A stretch of DNA of 64,000 nucleotides from JANNSX01 sp031403155 (GTDB lineage Bacteria > Pseudomonadota > Alphaproteobacteria > Rhizobiales > Hyphomicrobiaceae). The notes beneath the pieces are model-generated. The model was not told the origin of the DNA, did no database searches, and worked only from the letters and a program-made list of their open reading frames with translations. Numbering within the stretch: position 1 is the first letter of the stretch; the number at the start of each line of letters is the position of its first letter. The DNA is taken from assembly GCA_031403155.1 (NCBI GenBank), contig JANNSX010000092.1, positions 1-64,000 on the forward strand, given 5' to 3'. A program made the position numbers and the translations under genes. Below are positions 25,906 to 34,921 of the stretch, piece by piece.

Positions 25906-26799
25906 CTACTTCCTGCGGAACGGCCTGATCATCTCGTTGAGATAATCCGTCCGGTGATCGCCGCCATCGTCGATGCCGAGCTCGCCCTCGCGCACGAGAT
26001 CGGTCTTCGCCAGCGTGAAGGTGCCGAGCAACCTGTCCCAGACGTTGAGGAACAGGCCGAAGTTCACGTCACCCTCGCCCGCCCATTTGACGTGGTGCAG
26101 GCGGTGCACGGGGCCGATCGCCAGGACCTTCGAGAACGGCCCGACGCGCACATCGGCATTCGAGTGCTGTAGCAGTAGCTGCACGGTGACGGCGAAACCG
26201 AGCAGCACGGCGATGTCGAGCGGCAATCCCAACAGCACCAGCGGCATGAAGCCGATGGCGAGATCGAGCGTCTGGTGCACGGGATGGCGCACGAGGCCGT
26301 TCAAGCCATAGAGCCGCTGCGAGGAATGGTGGATCTCGTGGAAGCGCCAGAGGATCGGCAGGCGGTGGCTCCAGAAGTGGATGAGCGTCACGCCGATATC
26401 GGCCAGCAGAACCGCGAAGACGAGCTGCATCGCCAGCGGCCAATCGGACGGCCAGACCGCGCCGGCCCAGGGGATCCACATCGTCAGGAACGGCAGGATC
26501 ACCATCGAGTTGAACGAGCAAATCTCGTAGATGATGCCATGCGCGACATCGCGCGGCGTGTCGCCGTGGTCATGGTTCCACTCGGGCTCATAGGGCGCGA
26601 TGCGCTCGGCCACGAAGGAGATGCCGAGTGCCGCCAGCGCGACCGGCGCCAGCCAGTAGTAGGCATACCCATTGCCAACAATCGCGATGGCGATCGCGCT
26701 CGGCACGAGCAGCATGAAGGGGGCGTAGAGATGGCGGATGATCCAGACGGCGATCGAGGATCGCGCCGCCGCCGGGTTCATGTTGTGCGCTAACGCCAT
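25906..26799 (-). CDS. Fatty acid hydroxylase/sterol desaturase family membrane protein
   Basis: The 297-aa integral-membrane di-iron hydroxylase has the three histidine boxes HFWSH (near residue 147), HEIHHSS and, further on, HRLHHVKW, with at least four membrane helices. Members hydroxylate or desaturate sterols, carotenoids or fatty acids. I choose ATG 26799 (MALAHNMN) over a GTG two codons upstream. It is a stand-alone gene convergent with the aminotransferase operon. The substrate is unknown. Confidence 0.87.
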   Translation of the reverse strand: MALAHNMNPAAARSSIAVWIIRHLYAPFMLLVPSAIAIAIVGNGYAYYWLAPVALAALGISFVAERIAPYEPEWNHDHGDTPRDVAHGIIYEICSFNSMVILPFLTMWIPWAGAVWPSDWPLAMQLVFAVLLADIGVTLIHFWSHRLPILWRFHEIHHSSQRLYGLNGLVRHPVHQTLDLAIGFMPLVLLGLPLDIAVLLGFAVTVQLLLQHSNADVRVGPFSKVLAIGPVHRLHHVKWAGEGDVNFGLFLNVWDRLLGTFTLAKTDLVREGELGIDDGGDHRTDYLNEMIRPFRRK

Positions 26800-27037
26800 C
26801 TGCACTCACTCGACATGTCCGGGCCGGCACAGGGGTCTGGACAGATTGGTAAAGACGAGCGTTTTCATAGATATACCCGTCTGCCCTCAGATACAATACT
26901 CGATTGGGGGTAGACAACCCGGCACGTCGTCCGGCCTGCGGGTTGGGTTAACGGTTCCCGTCATCGCGTGTGCCGCCGAAAAGCTCGGGAAGCGCCTTGC
27001 GCCGGTCGCGGGCCGCGAAAGCCCGGCGCGACGACAG

Positions 27038-28834
27038 TCAGGGTTGCGGCTCGAACCACCAGGTATCCACCTGATAGCCCGAGAGCGGCGTTACCTCCGG
27101 GCGCTTCAGCTGCGACCAGACCGCCACCCACTGGTTCTTCAAGTGGAACAGCGGCACGACATAGTCGCCGGAGATCAACACGCGATCCAAAGCGCGCACC
27201 GCCGAGACGAAGCTGTCGCGATCCTTGGCCGCGAGCACGGCCTGGATCATCGCGTCGGCCGCCGGGTTCTTGATGCCGGCGTAGTTGTAGGAGCCCTTCT
27301 GATCGGCGACTGCTGAGCTCCAGCGGAAGCTCTGTTCGTTGCCGGGCGAAAGCGAGGCCGGATAGGCGAATTGGATGAGATCGAAATCGAACTCGTCGAG
27401 GCGCTTCTGGTACTGCACCTTCTCCATCTGACGAACAGTCAGGGCAATGCCGGCGCGCTTGAGACTTGCGGCGTAGGTTAGCACCAGGCGTTCCTGATCG
27501 GCGGTCAGCGTCAGAAACTCGAAGGCCAGCGGCGCGCCCGTCGCCGTGTTGACGAGCGTCCCCTCATTGAGATCGAACCCTGCTTCTTTCAGAAGTGCCA
27601 GCGCCTGACGCAGCGGTTTGCGATCCCGCCCACTGCCATCGGAGCGCATCTGCTGGAACGTGCCATCGAGCACACCGGCCTTGAGGCCACTGGCGTGCGG
27701 CGCCAGCAATGCGCGCTCGGAGCTGTCGGCGGGCTTGCCGATCGACGATAGCTCCGAGCGCTCGAAGATGCTCTCGGTCCGGCTGTAAAGGCCGAAAAAG
27801 AGGTTTTTGTTGATCCACTCGAAATCGAACAGCAGCGCCAGCGCCTCCCGGACCCGTGGATCGTCCAGTGGTTTGCGGCGCGTGTTCATGACGAAGGCAG
27901 TCATGCCCGCGGGCGTACCAATCGGCAGTTCGAGTTTCAGGACACGCCCATCGGCGACGGCGGGAAAATCGTAGAGGCTCGTCCAATTCGACGGATCGCC
28001 TTCCGACCAGATGTGGATGTCGCCGGTCTTGAAGCCCTCGAAGCGCGAGTTGCTATCGCGATTGACCTCGAAACGCACTACTTCCGGATTGAACCGGCCG
28101 CGCATGACGTTCAAGTCCTTGCCCCAGTAGTCGGGATTGCGGCGGTAGGTGATGCTCCGGCCAGCTTCGACTTGAGCCACCAGATAGGGTCCGCTGCCGA
28201 CCGGCGGCAACAAGGTCGTCTGTTCGAAGGTCGCCGGATCGACGGCGTGCTTGGGCACCACCGGCATCAGCCCCATGATGAGCGGGATCTCGCGATCGCC
28301 GGAGGCATCGAAAGTGAATCGCACGGTGCGCTCGTCCTTGGCCTCCGCCTTGACGACCTTCTTGTAGTAAGTGCGGTGGTTCGGCCGGCCCTTCTCACGC
28401 AACAGCTCCATCGAGAAAATCACATCCGTGGCCAAGATCGGCTTACCATCTGAGAAGCGGGCCTTGGGATTGATGCGAAACTCGACCCAGCTACGGTCGT
28501 CCGGCGTTTCGACGGTTTCGGCGATGAGGCCATACAGCGAAAAGGGCTCATCGGCCGCCCGCTCGAGGAGCGATTCGTAGACATAGCCGCGCAAGCCCGG
28601 AGCGGGCGCGCCGTTGATGATCAGCGGGTTAAGACTGTCGAAGGCCTCCCCTGTCCCGAGCTTCAAGACACCGCCCTTGGGCGCATCCGGGTTGACGTAG
28701 TCGAACTGCGGAAATCCAGCCCCATATTTGAGGCTGCCATGCATGGCGATGCCGTGGCTGGGCTCGGCTGCCGCCGGCGCCATCCACGTCAGCAAAGCCA
28801 ACAGTAAAGCTATCGCCGGGCCAATTCGCCGCAT
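27038..28834 (-). CDS. Oligopeptide-type substrate-binding protein (family 5, YejA-like)
   Basis: The 598-aa SBP_bac_5 protein is secreted by signal peptide (MRRIGPAIALLLALLTWMAPAAAEP). FDYVNPDAPKGGVLKLGTGEAFDSLNPLII at the mature start and GSGPYLVAQVEAGRSITYRRNPDYWGKDL are typical of YejA rather than DppA. The start is ATG 28834, with GGAAGAGACGGAG upstream. No yejB, yejE or yejF permease/ATPase genes flank it, so it is an orphan binding component here. Confidence 0.87.
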   Translation of the reverse strand: MRRIGPAIALLLALLTWMAPAAAEPSHGIAMHGSLKYGAGFPQFDYVNPDAPKGGVLKLGTGEAFDSLNPLIINGAPAPGLRGYVYESLLERAADEPFSLYGLIAETVETPDDRSWVEFRINPKARFSDGKPILATDVIFSMELLREKGRPNHRTYYKKVVKAEAKDERTVRFTFDASGDREIPLIMGLMPVVPKHAVDPATFEQTTLLPPVGSGPYLVAQVEAGRSITYRRNPDYWGKDLNVMRGRFNPEVVRFEVNRDSNSRFEGFKTGDIHIWSEGDPSNWTSLYDFPAVADGRVLKLELPIGTPAGMTAFVMNTRRKPLDDPRVREALALLFDFEWINKNLFFGLYSRTESIFERSELSSIGKPADSSERALLAPHASGLKAGVLDGTFQQMRSDGSGRDRKPLRQALALLKEAGFDLNEGTLVNTATGAPLAFEFLTLTADQERLVLTYAASLKRAGIALTVRQMEKVQYQKRLDEFDFDLIQFAYPASLSPGNEQSFRWSSAVADQKGSYNYAGIKNPAADAMIQAVLAAKDRDSFVSAVRALDRVLISGDYVVPLFHLKNQWVAVWSQLKRPEVTPLSGYQVDTWWFEPQP

Positions 28835-29041
28835 GCTGTTCTCCGTCTCTTCCACAGCCGTTGCCCCCGCGACACGAAAGTCCTGGGGCGGCCCTTCCTT
28901 AGCAGGTTATGGTAGCCATGAGGCCACGGGATTGCCTCATTTCCAGGGTTGAGCCGTGTCTGAGCTATGACGCCTTTCGGGCGGACCGGCGAACAGGGGA
29001 TGGGCGAGGCATCGCCCCGACAGCAAAGAGGTCGTTGAGAC

Positions 29042-29794
29042 ATGGCAGGACAAGTGTTCCATCACGTGCGCAAGCTCGGCCGGGTGGCAATTTCGGTTGG
29101 CCTGCTTACGGGCCTGGCGCTCGGCGCGGCTGCCCTATCGCCGGCAATGGCCCAGGACGACACGACAGAGGCCGAAGGCACCAAGAAGAAGGACAAGGGC
29201 AAGGAGAAGGTCAGCCTCTGGGTGAAGCTCTGCGAGAAGGCCCAGGTCAAGAAGGACGACAAGGACAAGAAAGAGATCTGCATCACCCACCAGGAGCAGC
29301 TCGACCGGAACACGGGCGGGCCCATGGTGTCGGCCGCCGTGCGCAGCGTGGAAGGTGCTCCGGCTCAGCGCTTCCTGGTAACAGTGCCGCTCGGCATGGC
29401 GATCCCAGCCGGAGCGCAGGTCAAGATCGACGACCAGAAGGAGCCGATGAAGCTCACCTACACTTACTGCTTTCCGAATGGATGCACGGCCGAGACCGAG
29501 GCGTCGGAGGAGCTGCTCAAGACCATGAAGGGCGGCAAGGAGCTGTTCGTCTCCGCCATCAGCGTCATCGGTGAGCAGGTGCTATTCAAGCTGCCGCTCG
29601 CGGGCTTCAAGGAGTCGATCGAGGGCAAGCCCGTCGACACGGCGCAGTTCGCGAATGTCCGCCGCCAGTACCTCATCAAGTATCGTGAGACGCTGATCAA
29701 GAAGGCCAAGCAGGCAGACGCCGAGAAGAAAAAGAAGAAGAAGGAAGAAGGCGCCGAGGGCGAGCAGGCGCCGGCCGAGGGCGAGCAGCAATAG
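29042..29794 (+). CDS. Invasion-associated locus B (IalB) family periplasmic protein
   Basis: The 250-aa secreted protein has a signal peptide (hydrophobic VAISVGLLTGLALGAAALSPAMAQ), then an IalB domain with two characteristic cysteine pairs (KLCEKAQ..EICITHQ and YCFPNGCTAE). A highly charged lysine-rich linker follows the signal peptide, and a Lys/Glu-rich tail (KQADAEKKKKKKEEGAEGEQ) closes it. IalB proteins are periplasmic factors of unclear role in alphaproteobacteria. The ATG is at 29042, divergent from the YejA-like gene, and a strong hairpin follows at 29821. Confidence 0.85.
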   Translation: MAGQVFHHVRKLGRVAISVGLLTGLALGAAALSPAMAQDDTTEAEGTKKKDKGKEKVSLWVKLCEKAQVKKDDKDKKEICITHQEQLDRNTGGPMVSAAVRSVEGAPAQRFLVTVPLGMAIPAGAQVKIDDQKEPMKLTYTYCFPNGCTAETEASEELLKTMKGGKELFVSAISVIGEQVLFKLPLAGFKESIEGKPVDTAQFANVRRQYLIKYRETLIKKAKQADAEKKKKKKEEGAEGEQAPAEGEQQ

Positions 29795-29820
29795 CTCTCG
29801 TGACCGTGGACGCATGATCC

Positions 29821-29852
29821 GACGCCCCGGCAACACCGGGGCGTCGTCATTT
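29821..29852 (+). terminator. Hairpin terminator after ialB-like gene
   Basis: GACGCCCCGG, loop CAACA, CCGGGGCGTC makes a perfect 10-bp stem, followed by GTCATTTG. It lies 27 bp after the stop codon. The T-run is weak, so Rho may assist. Confidence 0.7.
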
Positions 29853-29866
29853 GAGGAGCCCGCAGC

Positions 29867-30847
29867 ATGCGTTCGCTCGACGTCGCAATCGAGCGCTGGC
29901 CGATCGCCGGCGAGTTCCGCATTTCGCGTGGCGCCAAGACCGAGGCGGTGGTCGTGGTCGCGTCGGTGCGGGATGGCGACGGGTGTGGCCGGGGCGAGTG
30001 CACGCCCTATCCGCGCTATGGCGAGACACCGGAAGGGGTTGCCGGGCAGATCGGCGCGATGTCGGGCAAGATCGCCGCCGGACTGGATCGGCACGGGTTG
30101 CTCGAGGCCATGCCGGCGGGAGCGGCGCGCAATGCCATCGACTGCGCACTCATCGACCTCGAAGCGAAAAGGTCGGGCCGCCGGGCGGCCGAGCTCATGG
30201 GCGCGCCGGTGCCGCCACGGATCCTCACCTGCTATACGCTGAGCCTCGCCTCACCGGCCGCGATGGCCAAGCAGGCCGAGGCGCAATGGCGGCTACCGCT
30301 GTTGAAGCTCAAGCTCGGCGGGCCCGAGGATGCCGCGCGTATGCGGCTCGTCCGTAAAGCAAGACCCGAGGCGCGCCTCGTCGCCGACGCAAACGAAGGG
30401 TGGGCCGAGGCCGACCTCGAGCAGTTACTCGCCGTGGCGGCCGAGTGCGGCTTCGAAACCATCGAGCAGCCTCTTCCCGCACAGGCCGACGGGATGTTGT
30501 CGCGGATCAAGCACCCCGTCCCCGTCACGGCCGACGAGTCCGCTCACGTCGCCAACGATCTTTCCGCTCTGCGCGACCGCTACGACGGTGTCAACCTGAA
30601 GCTCGACAAGACGGGAGGCCTGACGGCCGCGCTCGCCGCCGCGAAAACCGCAACCGCCGCCGGCTTCGACATCATGGTGGGCTCGATGGTCGCGACCTCG
30701 CTCGCCATGGCGCCTGCCCTGCATCTCGCCGGATACGCACGCTGGGTCGATCTCGACGGCCCCTTGCTGCTCGCGAAGGATCGCGAGCCCGGCATTCGCT
30801 ATGATGGCGGCTGGATCACGCCGCCCGGTCCGCAGTTGTGGGGCTGA
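29867..30847 (+). CDS. Dipeptide (L-Ala-D/L-Glu) epimerase-like enolase-superfamily enzyme
   Basis: The 326-aa enolase-superfamily protein has the muconate-lactonizing-enzyme layout: LLKLKLGG (catalytic Lys of KxK), VADANEGW (metal Asp), ETIEQPLP (metal Glu), VTADES (metal Asp), NLKLDKTGG (second catalytic Lys) and C-terminal VDLDGPLLL. This set matches L-Ala-D/L-Glu epimerases, which epimerise murein-derived dipeptides. The ATG is at 29867, right after the terminator, so it probably has its own promoter or reads through. Dipeptide specificity can be broader than the name. Confidence 0.85.
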   Translation: MRSLDVAIERWPIAGEFRISRGAKTEAVVVVASVRDGDGCGRGECTPYPRYGETPEGVAGQIGAMSGKIAAGLDRHGLLEAMPAGAARNAIDCALIDLEAKRSGRRAAELMGAPVPPRILTCYTLSLASPAAMAKQAEAQWRLPLLKLKLGGPEDAARMRLVRKARPEARLVADANEGWAEADLEQLLAVAAECGFETIEQPLPAQADGMLSRIKHPVPVTADESAHVANDLSALRDRYDGVNLKLDKTGGLTAALAAAKTATAAGFDIMVGSMVATSLAMAPALHLAGYARWVDLDGPLLLAKDREPGIRYDGGWITPPGPQLWG

Positions 30848-30849
30848 GC

Positions 30850-31165
30850 TCCAAGGGTTTGTCGTTCTTCTTGTCGGAAAACCGCTTCGGATCCCGGCCT
30901 TCGCCGGGACAGGCTTTTCCGGAAGCACTCTCCTTGGTTTGTCGTGCTTCTTCTCGGAAAACCGCTTCGCACTTTTCCGGAAGCACTCTCCTTGGTTTGT
31001 CGTGCTTCTTCTCGGAAAACCGCTTCGCATTTTTCCGGAAGCACTCTCCTTGGTTTGTCGTGCTTCTTCTCGGAAAACCGCTTCGCACTTTTCCGGAAGC
31101 ACTCTCCTTGGTCTGTCGTGCTTCTTCTCGGAAAACCGCTTCGCACTTTTCCGGAAGCACTCTAG
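30850..31165. repeat. Family-1 CTAG repeat, five tandem units
   Basis: One long unit, with inner CCCGGCCTTCGCCGGG hairpin, is followed by four nearly identical 58-bp units (CCTTGGTTTGTCGTGCTTCT..CTTTTCCGGAAGCACTCT), the last ending in CTAG. The units touch with no spacers. The terminal CTAG supplies the TAG stop (31162-31164) of the MFS gene. The second module (TTAGGGTGTT hairpin) is missing here. It fills the whole gap between two convergent genes. Confidence 0.92.
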
Positions 31166-32343
31166 TCGGGGACAATCGGCTTTCCGTCCCACAGCCTCGA
31201 CAGCAACAGTCCAACGGCCACGCCAGCCGCCGATAACCCCGCCATCACGAAGAAAGCATGTCCGGCAAGCGCCGCGTAAAGCGGCCCCGACACCATCATG
31301 ACGCCGCCCATGCCGATGCCCCCGACCATCGCGGAGTAGAGCCCCTGGGCGGTGGCGCTGAGCCGCTGTGGCACCGCATTGGCCAGCAGGTAGATCGCGC
31401 CCAGATGGCAGGCGCCGAAGCTCAGGGCATGCAGCAGCTGGATTGCGAGCAGAGCACCCGCCGGTGGATCGAACGCCGTCAGCACCCAGCGCAAGGTGCC
31501 GGCGATACCGCCGATGATGACGAGATTGAGCGGACCGATGCGACGGAGCGGCCAGGCCGCGAAACTGAAGATGATGATCTCCGCCCCCGTGCCCAGCGCC
31601 CAGAGGATGCCGATGGTTCCCGTCGAGATCCCCGTCGATTGCCAGTGCAGTGTGCCGAAGACATAGAGCAGCGCATGCGCGGCCTGGATCAGCGATACGG
31701 CAACGAGCAACAAGAGAAAGGCGCGCGAGTGCAGCAATCGCCCGGCATCTGCGAGGCGGAGCGGCTTGAGCGGCGCGCCCTCGCGTTTGGGTGGTCGCGG
31801 CAACAGCAGCGCGGCGGGCAAGGTCGTGGCGATCACCGCCAGGATCATCCAGTAGGCGGCGGATGTGCCGAAATGCTCGATGAGCCAGCCGCCCGCGAAG
31901 CTCGCCAGGATGAAGGCGAAAGAGCCGAAACTTCTGATCTTGCCGTAGTCGATGCCGTGGCTGCGGACGGCCTGGGTCGCCAGGCTCTCGGTCATCGGGA
32001 TGACGCTGGTCCACACGGATGCGAAGAGGATGGCGACGGCGAGAACACTCCACAACCCCGTCGCAAGGCCGAACAGCGCGAAGGCAGCTGTCGCGCCCGC
32101 GCATAGAATGATCAGCGTGCCGCGATGGGCGCCGGTCCGGTCAGCCGCGAATGCGATGGCCGGGGCCGAGAAGACACGCACCAGCAGCGGCACCGCGAGG
32201 ACGATGCCGATCGTCTGCGCGTCGAACCCGCGCGATGAGAGGAACACGGGAAAGAACGGCAGATGCACGCCGATGACCGCGAAGGTCGTGACGAAGAACA
32301 GGATCAGGCGGATCGACATGTCCCGATCGGCGCCGGAGGGCAT
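31162..32343 (-). CDS. MFS transporter (phenylpropionate-permease-like, MFS_1-like group)
   Basis: The 393-aa protein has 12 predicted membrane helices. RLILFFVTTFAVIGVHLPFFPVFL at the N-terminus and the pattern FLSSRGFDAQTIG resemble the HcaT/PPP group of the major facilitator superfamily. The ATG at 32343 is 17 bp after the threonine dehydratase stop (an alternative ATG is at 32319), so it is co-transcribed. The stop is within a family-1 repeat. The substrate is unknown. Confidence 0.83.
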   Translation of the reverse strand: MPSGADRDMSIRLILFFVTTFAVIGVHLPFFPVFLSSRGFDAQTIGIVLAVPLLVRVFSAPAIAFAADRTGAHRGTLIILCAGATAAFALFGLATGLWSVLAVAILFASVWTSVIPMTESLATQAVRSHGIDYGKIRSFGSFAFILASFAGGWLIEHFGTSAAYWMILAVIATTLPAALLLPRPPKREGAPLKPLRLADAGRLLHSRAFLLLLVAVSLIQAAHALLYVFGTLHWQSTGISTGTIGILWALGTGAEIIIFSFAAWPLRRIGPLNLVIIGGIAGTLRWVLTAFDPPAGALLAIQLLHALSFGACHLGAIYLLANAVPQRLSATAQGLYSAMVGGIGMGGVMMVSGPLYAALAGHAFFVMAGLSAAGVAVGLLLSRLWDGKPIVPD

Positions 32344-32360
32344 TTGGCGGACTCTCTGGT

Positions 32361-33338
32361 TCAGCCGCCGGCCAGGATCTCGGCGAAGGCGATCGGATCG
32401 ACATTGCCGCCGGAGAGCACGACCACGGCCGTCCGGCCATCGAGCCTGATCCGCCCGGCGAGCAACGCCGCGAAGGCGGCGGCTCCGCCCGGCTCGACGA
32501 CGAGCTTCAATTCCGAGAAGGCGACGCGCATCGCCTCCTTTACCTCGGCATCGCTGACGCGCAAGCTGCCCGACAGCCGCGCTTTCGCGAGTGAGAATGT
32601 AAGGTCGCTCGAAGACGAGGCCATGAGGGCATCGCAGATTGACCCGCTTGCGAGCCGGTTGCTCTCGCGCGTGCCGCTCTCCAGGGAGCGGGCGAGATCA
32701 TCGAAGGCTTCGGGCTCGACGGCATAAATCTCGGCGCTGGGCGCAAGGGCCTTCACGGCCGTGGCGATGCCGGTCGAAAGACCTCCACCGCTGCAAGGCG
32801 CCAGCACGACATCCGGTGTCAACCCAAACGCCTTCGCCTGCATCATCGCCTCGAGGCCGGCCGTGCCTTGACCGCAGATGACGTCGAAATTGTCGAAGGG
32901 ATGAATAAAGGCGGCTTTGCGCTCGCGCTGGTAGCGTGCGGCGATTTCCTCGCGATCTTGCGTCTCCCGATTGTAGAGCACGACCTCGGCGCCGGCAGAC
33001 TTCGTCCCCTCGATCTTGAGGCGTGGCGCGTCGGCCGGCATGACGATCAGCGCGGCATGACCCAACAGCCGCGCCGCCTCGGCGACGCCTTGCGCGTGAT
33101 TGCCCGAGGAGCAGGCGACGACGCCGCCCGGAAAGACTTTTCGGTCGACCTGCGAGATGGCGTTGTAGGCCCCACGGAACTTGAAAGCGCCGATCCGCTG
33201 CAATGTCTCGCATTTGAAGAGCACGCGCCCGCCGAGCCGCTTGTCAATCGCGGCTGAGCCGATCAACGGCGTGACCTTGGCTTCGGCGGCGATGCGGTCG
33301 CGGGCGGCTTCGATATCGGCGAGCGTCGGATGGCGCAT
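32361..33338 (-). CDS. Threonine/serine dehydratase-like PLP enzyme
   Basis: The 325-aa fold-type II PLP enzyme has the Schiff-base lysine in GAFKFRGAYNAIS (Lys53), SSGNHAQGVA for substrate carboxylate and a glycine-rich phosphate loop SGGGLSTG. The C-terminus has VVLSGGNVD. It lacks the ACT regulatory domain of long IlvA, matching catabolic threonine dehydratases and serine racemases. The ATG at 33338 (MRHPTLADIE) is preferred, as the longer frame upstream is arginine/cysteine-rich and not family-like. Confidence 0.88.
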   Translation of the reverse strand: MRHPTLADIEAARDRIAAEAKVTPLIGSAAIDKRLGGRVLFKCETLQRIGAFKFRGAYNAISQVDRKVFPGGVVACSSGNHAQGVAEAARLLGHAALIVMPADAPRLKIEGTKSAGAEVVLYNRETQDREEIAARYQRERKAAFIHPFDNFDVICGQGTAGLEAMMQAKAFGLTPDVVLAPCSGGGLSTGIATAVKALAPSAEIYAVEPEAFDDLARSLESGTRESNRLASGSICDALMASSSSDLTFSLAKARLSGSLRVSDAEVKEAMRVAFSELKLVVEPGGAAAFAALLAGRIRLDGRTAVVVLSGGNVDPIAFAEILAGG

Positions 33339-33399
33339 GGAACAGGCTCGTGGTGGTGCGTTGGAATAAAAGTCAGTCTCGCACGCCGCGCCCCGTATC

Positions 33400-34467
33400 T
33401 CAACGCGCGGGAAGCCGGGCGAGCACATCCGCAGCTTGCGGAATCGTCCGGCCTCGCGCGGCATTGGCGTCGATGACGTTGCGGAGAAACATCTCCGCCG
33501 TGCGGCGCCAGCTGAAGCGAAGCGCGTGCCGGCGGATCGCGTCGCGATCGAGCGTCAATGCCGCGCGCACGGCCTCGCCGAGATTCTCGAAAAGACACCC
33601 GCTGACACCTTGCACGACGACATCGATCGGACCCGTCACAGGGAAGGCCGCAACCGGCACACCCGAGGCCATCGCTTCCAAAAGCACGATGCCGAAGGTG
33701 TCGGTCAGGCTCGGGAAGACGAACACATCCGCCGAGGCAAAGTGGCGAGCGAGCGCCTCGCCGAATTGCGGGCCGCAGAAGATCGCTTGCGCGTAGCGCG
33801 CGCGGAGATCTTCGAGCGCCGGGCCAATCCCCACGATGACTTTTTGGCCAGGCACATCGAGTTCGAGAAAGGCCTCGAGATTCTTCTCGACCGCGATGCG
33901 CCCGACATAGAGGAGCACCGGCCCCGCACCGAACAGGCGATCAGGTCGTGGCTTGAACAGCTCGGTATCGACGCCGCGCGTCCAGGGCAGGATGTCTTTG
34001 AAACCCCGCTGCTTCAGCTCCGCGGCAAGCGACGTCGTCGCGACCATCACACCCGCTCCCCGATTATGAAACCAGCGCTGCACCCCATAGCCCCAGTCCG
34101 CGGGCACCGGCGCCCGCGCCGAAAGATAGTCCGCGAAGCGCGTGTGGAAGCTCGTGGTGAAGGGTAGCCGGCGATCGCGTGCGAAACGGCTTGCGGCAAG
34201 GCCGATCGGCCCCTCGGTGGCGATGTGGAGATAGGACGCGCCGCTGCGATCGAAGGCCTCGGCAACGCTGCGGCGGCCAATCAGAGCGAGACGGATTTCA
34301 GGGTAGCTCGGCAAAGGTAGCGAGCGCCGGCCTTCGGGCGTCAGGAAGGTAAGCTCGGCACCGAGATCGGGAAGCGCGTTCGCCAGCCGCTCATAGGTGC
34401 GCACGACGCCGTTGACCTGCGGCCGCCAGGCGTCTGTCGCTACGAGGATGCGGAGGGGCGCGCTCAT
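33400..34467 (-). CDS. Glycosyltransferase family 4 (GDP-mannose/MgtA-like)
   Basis: The 355-aa GT-B glycosyltransferase has N-terminal RILVATDAWRPQVNGVVRTYE, donor-binding LLYVGRIAVEKNLEAF and FPSLTDTFGIVLLEAMASGV. The pattern, with D instead of the first E of the E-x7-E motif, is common in alpha-mannosyltransferases acting on glycolipids. The ATG is at 34467. A strong minus-strand terminator directly upstream (34502-34540) separates it from the preceding transcript. Confidence 0.88.
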   Translation of the reverse strand: MSAPLRILVATDAWRPQVNGVVRTYERLANALPDLGAELTFLTPEGRRSLPLPSYPEIRLALIGRRSVAEAFDRSGASYLHIATEGPIGLAASRFARDRRLPFTTSFHTRFADYLSARAPVPADWGYGVQRWFHNRGAGVMVATTSLAAELKQRGFKDILPWTRGVDTELFKPRPDRLFGAGPVLLYVGRIAVEKNLEAFLELDVPGQKVIVGIGPALEDLRARYAQAIFCGPQFGEALARHFASADVFVFPSLTDTFGIVLLEAMASGVPVAAFPVTGPIDVVVQGVSGCLFENLGEAVRAALTLDRDAIRRHALRFSWRRTAEMFLRNVIDANAARGRTIPQAADVLARLPAR

Positions 34468-34501
34468 GGGGCGCCCTTGGTGAAATTCGATGGCAGCTCA
34501 C

Positions 34502-34540
34502 AAAAAAAAGAGACCGATCCAGAATACCCGGACCGGCCTC
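34502..34540 (-). terminator. Rho-independent terminator
   Basis: Read on the minus strand: GAGGCCGGTCC, 9-nt loop GGGTATTCT, GGATCGGTCTC gives an 11-bp stem with two G-U pairs, followed by eight uridines. It ends a transcript coming from beyond 34550, and no protein gene ends close to it. Confidence 0.85.
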
Positions 34541-34790
34541 TCAAATGAAACTGAAGCCGCATGATGCGCCCCAGCTTCTCCCCCAAGTCGCCCCAACTTG
34601 GTCTAGTGTGACAGGCGCCGATCCTCACCCCCCCGAGCAAGTCGTCGCCCTCACGAGCACTGATATCGCAGAGGATGGTTCCGCTTGCAACTAGTTGAAT
34701 ACAGGATACGCCGCTGGCGTGGCGCATGCGCAACAGGAAGCTCTGGGACACTCGCCGCCGCATTACCCACTTGTACCCAACCCAGTTACA
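34502..34790 (-). ncRNA. Candidate structured small RNA
   Basis: On the minus strand the terminator at 34502-34540 is preceded by two more hairpins: GAAGC..GCGCAT/ATGCG..GCTTC (34578-34553) and CCAAGTTGGGGCGACTTGG (34601-34583). Further upstream is a G-rich segment with GCTCGTGAGGGCGACGAC. There is no credible protein gene between this and the stop of the small secreted protein at 34922. This could be an independent sRNA or a long structured 3' UTR of that gene. I could not match it to 6S, tmRNA, RNase P or SRP RNA by eye. The 5' end given is approximate. Confidence 0.4.
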
Positions 34791-34921
34791 AATTTGTGAA
34801 ACCTCGCGAAATTGCTTTCACTAGATATGTTTTCCACAGATAGAACGTAGTCTGCTGATCCGCATTGCGCACCTCCTGTGGCGTCGACTCGACGGCGGCT
34901 GTGGCTTCATCGCCACGCCCA

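Noticed and set aside
30850..31165. Possible CRISPR array
   Set aside because: The repeat units touch each other without variable spacers, and no cas genes are near.
34464..34763. A 99-codon minus frame over the candidate sRNA
   Set aside because: It reads through the intrinsic terminator and the stem-loops, and has no ribosome binding site. RNA is the better explanation.
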